Shown here one piece after another: positions 32,112 through 42,790 of a DNA stretch of 64,000 bases. Each line of letters starts with the position of its first letter. The first letter of the stretch is position 1. The notes under the pieces were generated by a model. That model made no database searches. It saw only the letters and a program-made list of their open reading frames with translations, and was not told where the DNA came from. The DNA is from Wurfbainia villosa (lineage: Eukaryota > Streptophyta > Magnoliopsida > Zingiberales > Zingiberaceae): the NCBI GenBank assembly GCA_025175895.1, contig CM046000.1:41824720-41888719 (forward strand), written 5' to 3'. The translations under genes and the position numbers were made by a program.

Positions 32112-32967
32112 ATCTCCCCCTTTTTGATTTATGGCAAACCCACATACAAAGTTAAGAAAATTAAGCGCATTGAGAAAAATGAACAAGAGATATCCATGAA
32201 TGAGCAGGAGTATAAAAACTCTTTTTCAAGTGCTCCCCCTTGAGGAATCCTCCCCTTTGACCGAGGGTGAGTACTTGAGAAAGATTTTTAACTTCTCCCC
32301 CTTGATGTTTGCTACCAAAAAAAAAAAATTAAGTAACCGAAATTACTTAATATTGGCCATAGTATTTAAAATATGTTTTAAGTTAAGAAATCAAAGGATT
32401 TATTTCTTAACCTTTGCCTTTACTTCCGTTTTGTTAACAAGTTAACTTAAAGTTAAGTAATTTAACTTTTGTATTGTTAACAAAAACAAGTTAACTAAAT
32501 GTGTTTAAATTGACCCCTTAACTTTGGCCTTTTTCTCCCCCTTTTGTCGTATATCGAAAAGAGTGAGGGGTGTGTAAAAAAATAAGTATTAATTTTAAAG
32601 TCCAAGCATGTTCCACATTATTTTGAAAATAATATACTGAAAATAAGTTCATCTATAAAATGTTCGACTCATATTTGGCTTGATTGATATGAAAGATCAA
32701 CCAGTCCTGGTCAGAGTCGGTTAGTATGTATGATTATACTCCGTGGTTCATAGCGATGCACTAGCTCTACATCTGGAACCAGGAGTAGGGTCCTAACATC
32801 TCACGCCCATCTACATGGCTAAGTACACAAACACATTAGTCCTATGTGTTGTGAGATGTACTGGCTCCTTAAATCTATAGGTGCATGATATCTAAGGTAT
32901 GTCCTATGCTAGTTCCATCAAAATGAAAATTAAGAAATAGTAGTAAGAAAATATAGTTTGCAAGTTC
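32112..32967 (-). other. 3' non-coding region of element D with purine tracts and hairpin
   Basis: The purine tract AAAAAGGGGGAGAT adjoins the LTR at 32112-32126, with further GGGGGA-type runs near 32236, 32296 and 32537. The CATCTCAC/GTGAGATG hairpin lies at 32797-32858. The region matches C, apart from the CATGAATGAGCAGG repeat, which is present once here. No gene is seen. Confidence 0.75.
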
Positions 32968-34285
32968 CTATTCTATTATGCACATGCCCAATTTTCGTCT
33001 TAATAGACTAAATTCGGCTTCGGGTAGGGCTTTAGTAAATTGGTCTGCTAGGTTAGGCTTTGATTCGACGTACTCGAGTTGTATGGCTTCGTTGGCCACA
33101 TGTTCTCGAATGAAATGGTGTTTGACTTCTATATGTTTGGTCCTAGAGTGACATATTGGATTCTTTGTAAGATTAATTGAACTAATATTATCTACGTGAA
33201 GTTTAGTATTCGTAAAGTCTAACTTAAAGTCGTGGAGGGTGTGCTTCATCCAAAGAAGCTGAGTGACACACTCACCCATCGCGATGTATTCGGCTTCGGT
33301 GGTAGATAAGGCAACACAATGTTGCTTCCTACTGCACCAACTCACTAGACTCGAGCCGAGTAGTTGACAACAACCACTCGTGCTCTTTCTGTCGAGTTTA
33401 CTACCGACATAATCCGAATCGGAGTAGCCGATTAGTTTGAACTTGGTAGATCTAGGATACCAAATACCGACATTAAGTGTACCCTTTAGATATCTAAGGA
33501 TACGCTTAACGCTTAACTAGGGTTATGTGAGACTCCTTGGCACAGGTTTGAAACCTGGCGCACATACTTACTGCAAATAAGATATCAGGTCGGCTTGCAG
33601 TTAAGTAAAGGAGACTCCCTATTACGCTCCTATAATATTTTAAGTCAATGGACTTACTTTCTAGGTCTTCTCCAATGTTAACATTAATCGCCATTGGGGT
33701 GTTAATTATCTTAGCGTCTTGCATTCCAAATCTTTTAATTAACTCCTTAGTGTATTTTTGATGATATAGGTATATACCATCCTTAGTTTGTTTAATTTGT
33801 AGACCTAAAAAGAAACTTAACTCGCCTACCAAGTTCATTTCGAACTCACTTTCCATGAGTGAAACGAACTCGTTTAGTAAGGCTGAGTTAAAGGTTCCAA
33901 AAATTATATAGTCTACGTAAATTTGAGCTATGAATATTTCTTTACCTAAGGTTTTTACGAAGAGAGTTGGGTCAACTAAGCCTTGGTTAAACCCTTTTGA
34001 CTTAAGATGGATTGAAAGTCTCTCGTACCAAGCTCGAGGAGCTTGTTTAAGTCCATAGAGAGCATTCTTAAGTTTTAGAACATGGTCGGGTTTATCTAGA
34101 TTTTCGAATCCGGGGGGTTGGCTAACATAAACTTCTTCTTTAATGTATCCATTTAGGAATGCCGAGTTAACATCCATTTGAAACAGCTTAAATCCTCGAT
34201 GTGCGGCATAAGCTAGCAACATTCGAATGGATTCGAGTCTAGCTACTGGGCATAGGTTTCGTCGTAATCTAAGCCTTCGACTTGA
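32968..34285 (-). pseudogene. Reverse transcriptase and RNase H of element D
   Basis: The open stretch 33506-34222 holds the RVT_2 core (MDVNSAFLNGYIKEEVYVSQPPGF). Its catalytic box is YVDYIIFG: the second Asp is Tyr, which should abolish polymerase activity. A small duplication of CGCTTAA near 33505 breaks the frame. RNase H follows at 32968-33345 with STTEAEYIAMGE, HVDNISSI and NLADQFTKALPE, running to GMCIIE, the natural end also expected for C. A one-base loss near 34250 separates this part from the upstream reading frame. Confidence 0.9.
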
Positions 34286-36529
34286 CTAAACCCTTTGGCG
34301 ACTAAGGTTCCTATAGGAAGCTCTAGTTCGAACTCCTAGGTTAGGATCTTTTATCACTTGATCGATAGGGTGGTTAGTCTGAATCCTAGATTGGGTTGGG
34401 TTTGTGTTAACTAATGCTTGATCAATGGGGTGACTTGTTTGAACACTAGTTTGACTCGGATCCCTTGTCACTTGGTCGACAAGAGAAGTTGGTTGATGTG
34501 GATTAGACTCGATCTCAGGGTCGGAGACGAGTTTGGTATCAGTGGGCTCAACACTTGGGGTCATTAAGGGTTTTGTAGGTTCGGGTACTTCATCAAATAC
34601 TACATTAATAGTCTCCTCGACTCTAAGGGTGTCGTGGTTATATACTCTATAAGCTCGACTTGTAGTCGAGTATCCTAGAAAGATTCCAGTCGTGGTTTTG
34701 GATGTAAATTTCCCTAGGTAATTCTTAGTGTTTAGGATATGTACCTTACACCCAAATACCCTAAAGTACTTGATGTTAGGTATTTTATCGTGATAAATCT
34801 CGTATGAGGTCTTAAGGTGCCTTTTTACCATAAGGATCCTATTTTGGACATAGCATGTCGTACTCACGACTTCTGCCCAAAACCTATCGGGTAGGTCGTA
34901 TTCGTTCAACATGGTCCTAGCGGCTTCTTGTAGAGTTTGGTTTTTCCGCTCCACTAGGCCATTTTGCTGAGGGGTCCTAGGGCAAGAGAATTCATGGTGG
35001 TATCCGTTTAGGTTACAGAAGTCGGTGAACCTTTGATTTTCGAATTCACCACCATGATCGCTTCTATGTCTTTTAACCATAAGGTCTTTTTGATTCTCGA
35101 TTAATTTGAATAGATTAATTAATTGATATAGGGTAACATTTTTATGTTTGATGAACCTAACCCAGGTAATCCTGGAGTAGTCATCAATTATGACTAAGCA
35201 ATATTGACTTCTATTGAGTGACTTGGCTCCATGTGAATCGAATAGATCCATATGCAGGAGCTCAAGTACACTTGAGGTTCGTTCTTGGTTAGTTAACTTG
35301 TGTTTTGTCCTAGGTTGTTTTCCTTGTTGACATGCATTACAGATTTTATTAACCAAGTTGTTGAGGTTGGGTAAGCCACTGACTAAGCCACTCTGACTCA
35401 TCTTGTGGACGAGTCTTGGGTGCAAGTGACCGAGTCGTCGGTGCCACAACCATGATTCCTCTTCCTGTGTCATAAGACATTTGGCTGAGGATTTGATTAA
35501 GTTAATTGTATAAATGTTATTTGTCCTAGTTCCTTTGAGTATTGTTTTAGCTGTTTTATTTGTTTTAATTACACATTCATTATCTAAAAATATGACCTTA
35601 TAGTTATTGTCACATAATTGGCTTACGTTAAGCAAGTTATATTCAAAATTCTCTACAAATAATACATTTTTAATAACAAAATTCGAGTTAAGCTCGATAT
35701 CACCTGATCCGATGATTTTGAGCTTGTCGTTATTCCCAAAGGCTACCGATCCTTGTCGCTTGAATCGAAGCTTTGTGAATTTGAGTTGATCCCCGGTCAT
35801 GTGTCGGGAGCAACCGCTGTCCAACATCCATTGATCTTTAAGGGTATCTTTTGAACCGGATGCGTATCCGTGGCTTGACTTGAAGGTAGCTTCGTAGTCC
35901 GAGTCATCGTCAGGTTCCGACTCAAGTTCAGGTTCGGTCTCCGTGTCTAACTCAATCGATCTTGCCATGAAGACGTGGTCTTCGTCTTCTTCGGATGACG
36001 CTTCTTCCCATGTCGCGTTGAGGGCCTTCTTGTGCTTAGGTGCTTGGTGGTTGAACTTGGGGCACTCGGACTTGATATGTCCAAACCTGTTACACTCATA
36101 ACACCTAATATTAGAACTTTTAGGCTTACCTTGGTTGGGTCGAGTCTTGGTTCGCTTTTGTCCCTTGGCTATCCTTCGAGCTAGGTTCATTAGTTCGGCA
36201 GTCAACTCCGGGTCAACTTCTTCTTCGGATTCGTCTTCCTCCTCGGTTGGTGGTGGCTTGCTTGCGATTTTTTTCTTCTTTGAACCTGTAAACAAGGCTA
36301 TACCCCACTCGGGTTCCGAGTTGGACTGCTCATGTAATTCGAAATCAGAAAATAATTCATCTATTCTAACTTTAGAAAGGTCCTTGGAAACCTTGTAGGC
36401 GTCGACCATGGATGCCCACAAGGTAGTCCTCGGAAAAGAGTTTAGGACATACCTTATAAGGTCGCGGTTTTCGACCTTTTGCCCGATTGCGTGTAGGTTG
36501 TTGACGATGTCCTGGACGCGGGCGTGCAA
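34286..36529 (-). CDS. Fused Gag-protease-integrase frame of element D
   Basis: This open frame of 747 residues spans the gag-pol junction without a stop. Order: Gag helical part (HARVQDIVNNLHAIGQKVEN), acidic stretch near residue 100, CCHC zinc knuckle near residue 149 (CYECNRFGHIKSEC), second acidic part, then GSKDTLK joined to DQWMLDSGCSRHMTGD near residue 235, the protease active site. The integrase HHCC part follows (WHRRLGHLHPRLVH, CNACQQ), then HMDLF, RSDHGGEFE and the Glu of TPQQNGLVERKN. It ends RNLSRQRV after a 224-bp deletion. The joint at 35836/35837 matches the intron edges of C exactly. Confidence 0.92.
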   Translation of the reverse strand: MHARVQDIVNNLHAIGQKVENRDLIRYVLNSFPRTTLWASMVDAYKVSKDLSKVRIDELFSDFELHEQSNSEPEWGIALFTGSKKKKIASKPPPTEEEDESEEEVDPELTAELMNLARRIAKGQKRTKTRPNQGKPKSSNIRCYECNRFGHIKSECPKFNHQAPKHKKALNATWEEASSEEDEDHVFMARSIELDTETEPELESEPDDDSDYEATFKSSHGYASGSKDTLKDQWMLDSGCSRHMTGDQLKFTKLRFKRQGSVAFGNNDKLKIIGSGDIELNSNFVIKNVLFVENFEYNLLNVSQLCDNNYKVIFLDNECVIKTNKTAKTILKGTRTNNIYTINLIKSSAKCLMTQEEESWLWHRRLGHLHPRLVHKMSQSGLVSGLPNLNNLVNKICNACQQGKQPRTKHKLTNQERTSSVLELLHMDLFDSHGAKSLNRSQYCLVIIDDYSRITWVRFIKHKNVTLYQLINLFKLIENQKDLMVKRHRSDHGGEFENQRFTDFCNLNGYHHEFSCPRTPQQNGLVERKNQTLQEAARTMLNEYDLPDRFWAEVVSTTCYVQNRILMVKRHLKTSYEIYHDKIPNIKYFRVFGCKVHILNTKNYLGKFTSKTTTGIFLGYSTTSRAYRVYNHDTLRVEETINVVFDEVPEPTKPLMTPSVEPTDTKLVSDPEIESNPHQPTSLVDQVTRDPSQTSVQTSHPIDQALVNTNPTQSRIQTNHPIDQVIKDPNLGVRTRASYRNLSRQRV

Positions 36530-36961
36530 TTGTGTTGCCGTCTCGTGTTCCTACATTTTTAGTGTGTACAATTTATTGAACAACAAATCACATTTGCAAA
36601 CCTTAGCTTGATCCGATCCTTCGTGTAACTCGATCAGCCTCGTCCAGAGATCTCTTACGTTGATGAAGGGTCTGACTCGGTTCAGCTCCTCCTTGGATAG
36701 CCCGCACTGCAGGATTTGAGTCGCCTTTGCATCTGCCTCGACTTGTCATTTAGTGGCAATGGACCACTGATTGTAATCCAAGGATTCACCTTCTTCATTA
36801 GTAGGAAGTGTGAACCCGGTTTGGATCACAATCCACATCTCTATTTGGGTTTTTAGGAAGCACTCCATCCGACCTTTCCAGTAACGGAAATCGTCACCGT
36901 TGTAAAATGGTGGTCGGACGGTGCTAAAACCCTCGAGATGGGCCATTAACACGAAAGACAA
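36530..36961 (-). pseudogene. Gag N-terminal part of element D
   Basis: The frame starts MSFVLMAHLEGFSTVRPPF at 36961 and carries RYWKGRMECFLKTQIEMWIVIQTGF. It is in the same frame as the fused Gag-Pol, interrupted by only two stops: TGA where C has CGA (ATK-R-QVEAD) and TAG where C has CAG (LKM-Q-EHE). Both are C-to-T changes. Between them lies the helical Gag part RVRPFINVRDLWTRLIELHEGSD that C has lost. Confidence 0.88.
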
Positions 36962-37149
36962 AAAGAGACGAAGACGAGAAAACTAGCAACGACAAAAACA
37001 CAAAAACAAGTACCAAGACTCGCGTCTTGGATTAGTAGTGCGGGAGAAAAACCTAACAAAGCAAAATAATAAAAAAAAATAAAAGAAAAAAAAAATAAAT
37101 CTGTAAAAATGGCTAGATTGGTGGTTTCACCAAATCTTAGCAACCCCCA

Positions 37150-37161
37150 GCTCTGATACCA
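37150..37161 (-). promoter_or_regulatory. Primer-binding site of element D (tRNA-iMet)
   Basis: TGGTATCAGAGC on the minus strand, two bases after the 5' LTR end. Confidence 0.92.
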
Positions 37162-37163
37162 AT

Positions 37164-38289
37164 TGTTGGATCGAAGCGGATCGCTAGAGGGGGGTGAATA
37201 GCGATAAAAACTTTTCTTTTAAAACGTTCGATAGACAATTAAACGCAGCGGAAATGTAAATAAAACCTAAATGAGACAAATAGTTTTTTTACTTGGTTCA
37301 TAGCCTTCGGCTACTACTCCAAGGCCCTAACGGTCCTAGACCGTGTACGGAGGGCAATTCACTAAAACACTCCTCCTCGTTGGAGGTAGGAGTTTTACGA
37401 TTACAAAAGCCTTCGAAGCAAAAAGATAGAGAGACAAACCCTCTCTTCTATTAAAGTAAAATGCAACGAAAAACCTCGATTGAAAAGAATTGCAATATTG
37501 AAAGCAATAACAAATTAAGATTATACCAACAACTAAACAAAAGAAACTTTAAGCTAGGGTTGTTGGAAGCACTTCGTTGTTGTAGAGTCGTCGGAGAGTT
37601 GCAGCGTAATGGAGGCTTTTGAGCACTTAGAATTGATAATGAAACCCTAGGTTTGGCCCTCCTTTTATAGCCTTTGAGCCCCTTTTCGAGAGGAACCCTA
37701 GCCAATCAAATTTGAGCACAACTCCCCTTGAAATTTGGTGATAAGCCTTGACTCCTCGAATCTGATCATTGACCATCAGTCGACTGATGGCCATCATCAG
37801 TCGACTGATGGCAGCATCATCGGTCAGTCTTGACCTTTGGCGATCGTGATTGGCCGATGAGTCGAGTCCTCAAGCGGCGATGATGCTTGCGAGTCAAAGT
37901 TAGCTCAACAAAAAACATTATTTTGACGACCTCCGACCGTCCGATCTCGACCTAGACCATCTATGGGATGTCTTTGGTCGGATCTACACTTAAGATCATC
38001 CCCGTAAAGAGGATACGACCTCACTTACGCTCGCACACACGAGCTTACCTCGATACTTACGTGTTGCTTTTGCTTCCGGCCTTCCACTCGACTCCTTCGG
38101 CTCTCTCCGAAGTCACTCGAGTGTCGCCCGACCACCGCGGCTTCCTCCGGGTGTCGCTAGCCTTCAGCTCCAGTTATAGCAATTTTCTGCACACTCGGTT
38201 CAGCTCGTGAGATAACAACATGAGCTTAACTTTGTATCGTTTGCTATAATCAAAACTCAGGTTCGACTTAGGTGCCTACTGCACCAACA
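37164..38289 (-). repeat. 5' LTR of element D
   Basis: The LTR is 1,126 bp. It carries TATA at 37661-37670, CAGTCGACTG at 37777 and 37798, and the longer type of variable U3 segment (37775-37899). The U5 motif is at 37183-37203. Outside the variable segment it closely matches the 3' LTR, so insertion was fairly recent. Confidence 0.93.
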
Positions 38290-38294
38290 CTGAA

Positions 38295-38803
38295 TAGACT
38301 TAATCATCGCAACTGGTAAAAAAGTTTCATCATAGTCAATACCATGAATATGTTTGAAACCTTTAGCTTCCAATTGCCCTTTATAGGTATGCATAAGACC
38401 ATCCATGTCAGTCTTTCTCTTAAAGACCCACTTACATCCAATGGGTTTGACCCCATCAAGTGGATCAACCAAAGTCCATACTTGGTTAGTGTATATGGAT
38501 TCCATTTCAGATCTCATGGCCTCTAGCCATTTCTGAAAATTTGGGCTCATCACAGCTTCCTGAAAGGATGGAGGATCGTTCAACTCAAAAAGCATAACTT
38601 CATCATTGTCAAACAAGAGAAATGAATATCTCTTAGGTTGACGATGTATCCTATCAGACCTGCGAAGAGGTTGGTCTACTTGAATAGGTTGTTGCTCCAC
38701 AATTTCTTGTGCAACAATCTCATCATTCACAACACTTTATGGTGTTTGTTCAATTTCCATCTCAGTGCTATCTTTATCTTGAATTTCTTCAAGATGTACT
38801 TGA
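38295..38803 (-). pseudogene. Integrase-reverse transcriptase junction of element F
   Basis: About 147 codons upstream of the D insertion read PLRRSDRIHRQPKRYSF, then EAMRSEMESIYTNQVWTLVDPLDGVKPIGCKWVFKRKTDMDG and IDYDETFLPVAMIKSI, the linker and N-terminus of a copia reverse transcriptase. It resembles the corresponding part of H. The frame is open here. F2 cut it at 38804, after a stop near 38738. Confidence 0.87.
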
Positions 38804-40983
38804 TGTTAGTAATATATGAGAGATGTCCTAAGGCAATCGCCTTATGTTTGAACCATTTATATTATAAATGAAGATTCACTATTTGAGTATACATGTTCTC
38901 ATGTATATAATTAGATCTTAAACTCATTTACTGAATGCCCATGATATGATTAATAGCATGAGAGAATTTGTGATTGGATCACAACTAGTGAGTATCTCTA
39001 CATGTGTAATTGTTAAGTATCGAAATATCCCTAGTCGATGAATTGATGGATTAGGACACCGTCAAATCTGTCGAGACTAGCACGAGGTATACTCCTTGGT
39101 GTATCCAAGCAGCTGATTCTCACTAGCTGGAGACATTATGATGTTCGGAGTTAATCGTGGATTCTAATTATCGTAACTAGTTCATTGGAGTGACCAACCG
39201 TATGACTTCATATAGTTCTCTGCATATATAGATATGTCAATGAAGTTCTTACTGCAGCTTAAGTGTGATGTTCCTTTGACTTGCGGTATTCAAGTCATCT
39301 TGATCATGAAGACTTATGCTTTGACATGTTAAGCAAGCATCTCTGAGGAGATGTGGACCCGTGATAATTGGGTATAAGTCGAAGTGATCGAAGGTGTTTG
39401 AATAGCCTATAAAGGATTCACCACTCCTTGCGAGGAGATGTATACCCATGGTCTCTCGTCGGATTGTTACTAAAGTCTTTGGCCAATGCAATACTTGTTT
39501 AAAGTAAGGTACTCTTGGATACATGTGCAGTAACTAGAATCCGTAGGACGAGGAAATGATACTAGGGCTAGGTGTGACGTAGTCAACCTAGTGGGGACTG
39601 ACACTATAGACCATGTCCTGAACCAAGTGTGTATAAGATGAGCGAAGGGAATGGGGAACGATTCATTGTAGCTACTGAAGGGTTTCAGAAATAGTTCTGA
39701 ATCAACCGTTGATCTTTTTGATTAATTGGGGATCATGATGTACTACTAGGTGCCACTCATGATCGTTCTATAATTAATGGTTAATTATAGACGACCAACA
39801 TAAACGAGAGTAATCCGAATGATTTAAAATGAGCTTGAGAATGAGATTCTCAGACCGAGAGAAACTAGGTTTGGTTGGACAAAACTAGGAGCGAGCTTGA
39901 AATCGTTTCAATTGTAATGGAAGCGTGGATGGACCGTGTCTTATGAAGATATGATGGATGGACTAAATTGGTTTGGTTCTAATCCAATGGTGGAGAATAA
40001 ACCAAAGGGGGTTCGTTTGTTTTAAACGAATGAACCAAAGTTGGTTCGGTTCATTTAAACTTAAAATAGACCAAATCAGTTTGGTTTATTTTAACTTAAA
40101 TTAATGGAGCGGGTTAATGGGTTTTGGTTATGAACCAATAACCATTAGGAGAATTTGTTCTCTATAAAATAGGGCTTAAGGGTTTTGTGAAAGCCCTAAT
40201 CTAATCTTGTTGCCTCGTCCCTTTTCTTCTCTTGTGGTCGGCGCCGATACCCTAGCCACCGCCCACCCCTTGTGCCGCCATCCAAGTTGTTGTTGACGTC
40301 CAAGCTTCAGTCGGCGATCCTTCAGTGACCCTCCGATGATTCTCCTTGGCTCCGGTGACCAAGGACTTGCTGGCCCCCTTCCCTTTGGCCAGCGCTAATT
40401 CCTCCACCAAGCTGTCCAGTTTTCTGGACATCTTGTTTTCTTCGTGTTGGAGCATCATTTGGACAACGTTTGGAGCTCCGACAGTGGCTACTTTGCTGGG
40501 GATTTGATCTCCGGTAATCCTCATAGGTGGAGGACGAAGGATTCATCAAACGGTTGACGAATACCTCTTCGGAGAAGCGAGTTTTTGATGACTCGTTTTG
40601 AATTCGAATTTTGATTCGGATTGTGATCCTCTCTCGATCACATCGTCTTCGACACGAGGCTAGTGAATCGTACGAAGATGAGGCTCATGATTTGTGAAGT
40701 CATCCCGAAGATACTTGGCATGGATACGGATAGAGGCTATTCTAGCGAGGATCGCTCCGGTTGATGTCTTTCCCGCTACACGTGATACGTCAGGTATACG
40801 TAGAATAAATTTCCTTTTATTACAAAATTTCAAACTATGGTTATGTCTACACATGTTGAACTATGCATGCGTGTGGTGTGTGTGTTGTAATAAATTAGAT
40901 TTATTATTTTTATTTCTTCCGTTGTGCACATGTGTACGAAACATGTTCAAACTAATACTCGTTGCGGTGCCGGAAACCCAACA
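38804..40983 (+). repeat. 5' LTR of element F2
   Basis: The 2,180-bp LTR starts TGTTAGTAATATATGAGAG and ends GGAAACCCAACA, one base before the primer-binding site. TATA is at 40161-40170 (TCTATAAAAT). The inverted counterpart is the H LTR at 50071-52292. An open frame at 40252-40524 on the opposite strand lies in U5 and is not supported. Confidence 0.9.
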
Positions 40984-40984
40984 G

Positions 40985-40997
40985 TGGTATCAGAGCC
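40985..40997 (+). promoter_or_regulatory. Primer-binding site of element F2 (tRNA-iMet)
   Basis: TGGTATCAGAGCC directly after CCCAACAG. Confidence 0.93.
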
Positions 40998-41854
40998 CAG
41001 GTTGTGTTTCGACATAATCGTAAATTTTTTTTGCGATAGTCATAATAGTATTCATGGAAATTTTCTACTTTTGGAAAGTTAGAAGTATTTATGGAAATTT
41101 TTAATTTTGGAAAGTCTAGAAGTATTTATGGAAATATTCTACTTTAGGAAAGTTGGAAGTATTCATGGAAATTGATATTTTCCATAAATAAAATATTTGA
41201 TTAGATTTCAAAATTTGTTTCCTAATTTAATCATGATTTGATTTGGGAAATCAAAACTCTTAAAAATATTTTATTTCCATAAGTAGTTTTGATTATTTAG
41301 GAAATTTGTTTCCTAAATTGACTTTCCTTAATCAACACATTCCACAAATAAAATATATTATTAGATTTGGAAATTTATTTCCTAATTTAATCATGATTTG
41401 ATTTGGAGAATCATATCTCAAATATATTTTATTTCCATAAATAGTTATGACATATAAGGAAATTTTGTACATGTCAAAATTGTATGTCATGTAATTGCAT
41501 TAGATGCATATCATTATGTCATGCATGTCGTGACATGTAGATGTATGTCATGTATGTCATGCCATGTAGATAATAGTTATTTGCATGCAAAGAGGATGAG
41601 ACATAAAATCCCTTACTCAATATTAAAGCCTACATCTTCCATTAATATGGTTAGAACTAGAGTTCCGTTTCTTGTTTAGGTTGTTGGATTCTCTCCAAGC
41701 CCGGCTCGAACCCGAACATGTTCAAACCATGGAATAGTTTAATACTAATATGGTAAGAGTCAGAGGTCAATCGTTAGCTTTGGTAGTTAGACTTTCTCCA
41801 AGCTGGGCTAATTTGTTGAATGTGCTCTAACCATATTAAACTATTTCTCGATTA
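40998..41854 (+). repeat. Leader of element F2 with several tandem repeats
   Basis: No gene is seen. A 37-bp unit (ATTTATGGAAAT and GGAAAGT blocks) is repeated about 3.4 times at 41050-41173. A unit of about 150 bp, rich in TTTCCATAAATAAAATAT, is doubled at about 41185-41335 and 41338-41470. A CATGTCATG-type run follows at 41505-41575. A motif close to TTGGACTCTCTCCAAG occurs near 41683 and 41805, and again near 43976 and 44168 on the other side of the solo LTR, showing that the leader was split. Confidence 0.75.
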
Positions 41855-42790
41855 TATTGGAATGTATACTGAAAGCCTAGCTCTTTTTGTATTAACATTT
41901 TTATTTTGAAATAAGAATCACATGATCATTGTTTGCACTTTATATTTATTATATGTGTGCATATTGTCTAATACTTTACATTGTAGATAACATGGTGCTT
42001 GGTGTTGCACAGAAGATCATGTTATCAGTCCCTTGTAGAATATAAGTAGAGGCTCTCAACCAAGATGGTTTTGGACAAACAATTGGCATGGTTGTAGTGT
42101 AGCTTGGTATTGTTTTGTCTAGAACATAGAGTTACACTAGTACACTTAGGTGTATTGAGCAGAACCGACATAGAGGTGATTCAATTTATTGTTGACTACA
42201 TAATTGAATCGGACCTCGAATATTATGTTGTACATGCTCTTAATCCCGATATAATAACGGGCACATGTACTTAGTATTTATTTTTTGATTTACCAAAGGG
42301 TGAGATTTATATGGATTAAATCAATATGCTCGGTAAGTTAGAAAATGATATTATTTACATGGTGTGCCATTGATTATAGAAGGAAACCGTGTCCTATATA
42401 TTAGGTTGATGATGTCCTATTATGGAGCTCTTAAGGTTCATCATGTAAACCCTGCAGGTTGACTTAGTCAACATGATGATAAGGTTGAGTGGTACTACTC
42501 GAGGAGTTAGATGTTAATTGATTGATGGTCAGTAAATTAATTAAGTGACTGACATTCGATATCTTAAACACGGGGAGATGGATGTACGAATAATGTATGG
42601 AGCCCATATTAATTTATGGGGGTTGGTGAGGTAATTCAATGATGATCCTCTAGTGGAATGGAACATCATTGATGGATCAAGTTTGTGTGGTTCCGATCCA
42701 TCGGGTGGTCAAGATCCAACTCCTCCTCATGGTCCCTATCGTAGCCTAATATAATCCTCATGAAGCCTAGATCCAATGATGGAAAACAAA

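Larger units (their letters stand above)
31023..38289 (-). mobile_element. Sirevirus-like copia element D, intron-less, inserted in F
   Basis: The 7,267-bp element has LTRs at 31023-32111 and 37164-38289 and a perfect CTGAA duplication at 31018-31022 and 38290-38294. It is the same family as C, but 1,290 bp shorter. Two losses explain this: the 1,107-bp intron-like block, removed exactly at its GT and AG, and 224 bp between two GACTAA repeats at the integrase/reverse transcriptase border. Gag, protease and integrase lie in one frame. Two C-to-T type stops in gag, the 224-bp frameshift and a YVDY catalytic box make it inactive now. Confidence 0.95.
22592..38803 (-). mobile_element. Copia element F, shattered by nested insertions
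   Basis: The F pieces in minus order are integrase tail to reverse transcriptase start (38290-38803), reverse transcriptase (30182-31022), RNase H (24307-24702) and 3' LTR (22592-24292). D interrupts it at 31023-38289 with a CTGAA duplication. G, with A2 inside, interrupts it at 24712-30181. F pieces on either side of D join in frame-like continuity (PVAMIKSI then ILLAIAAYHDYE). About 18 codons between the DASFQMHKDN end at 30182 and SSKQDT at 24700 are missing. F2 cuts F at 38804, so its gag and 5' LTR should lie right of the window. Confidence 0.75.

Noticed and set aside
35837..35837. Chance deletion as the cause of the missing 1.1 kb in D
   Set aside because: Both edges fall exactly at GTAAGT and GTAG splice consensus, and the join restores the frame. 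A random deletion is unlikely to do all of this, though RNA proof is lacking.
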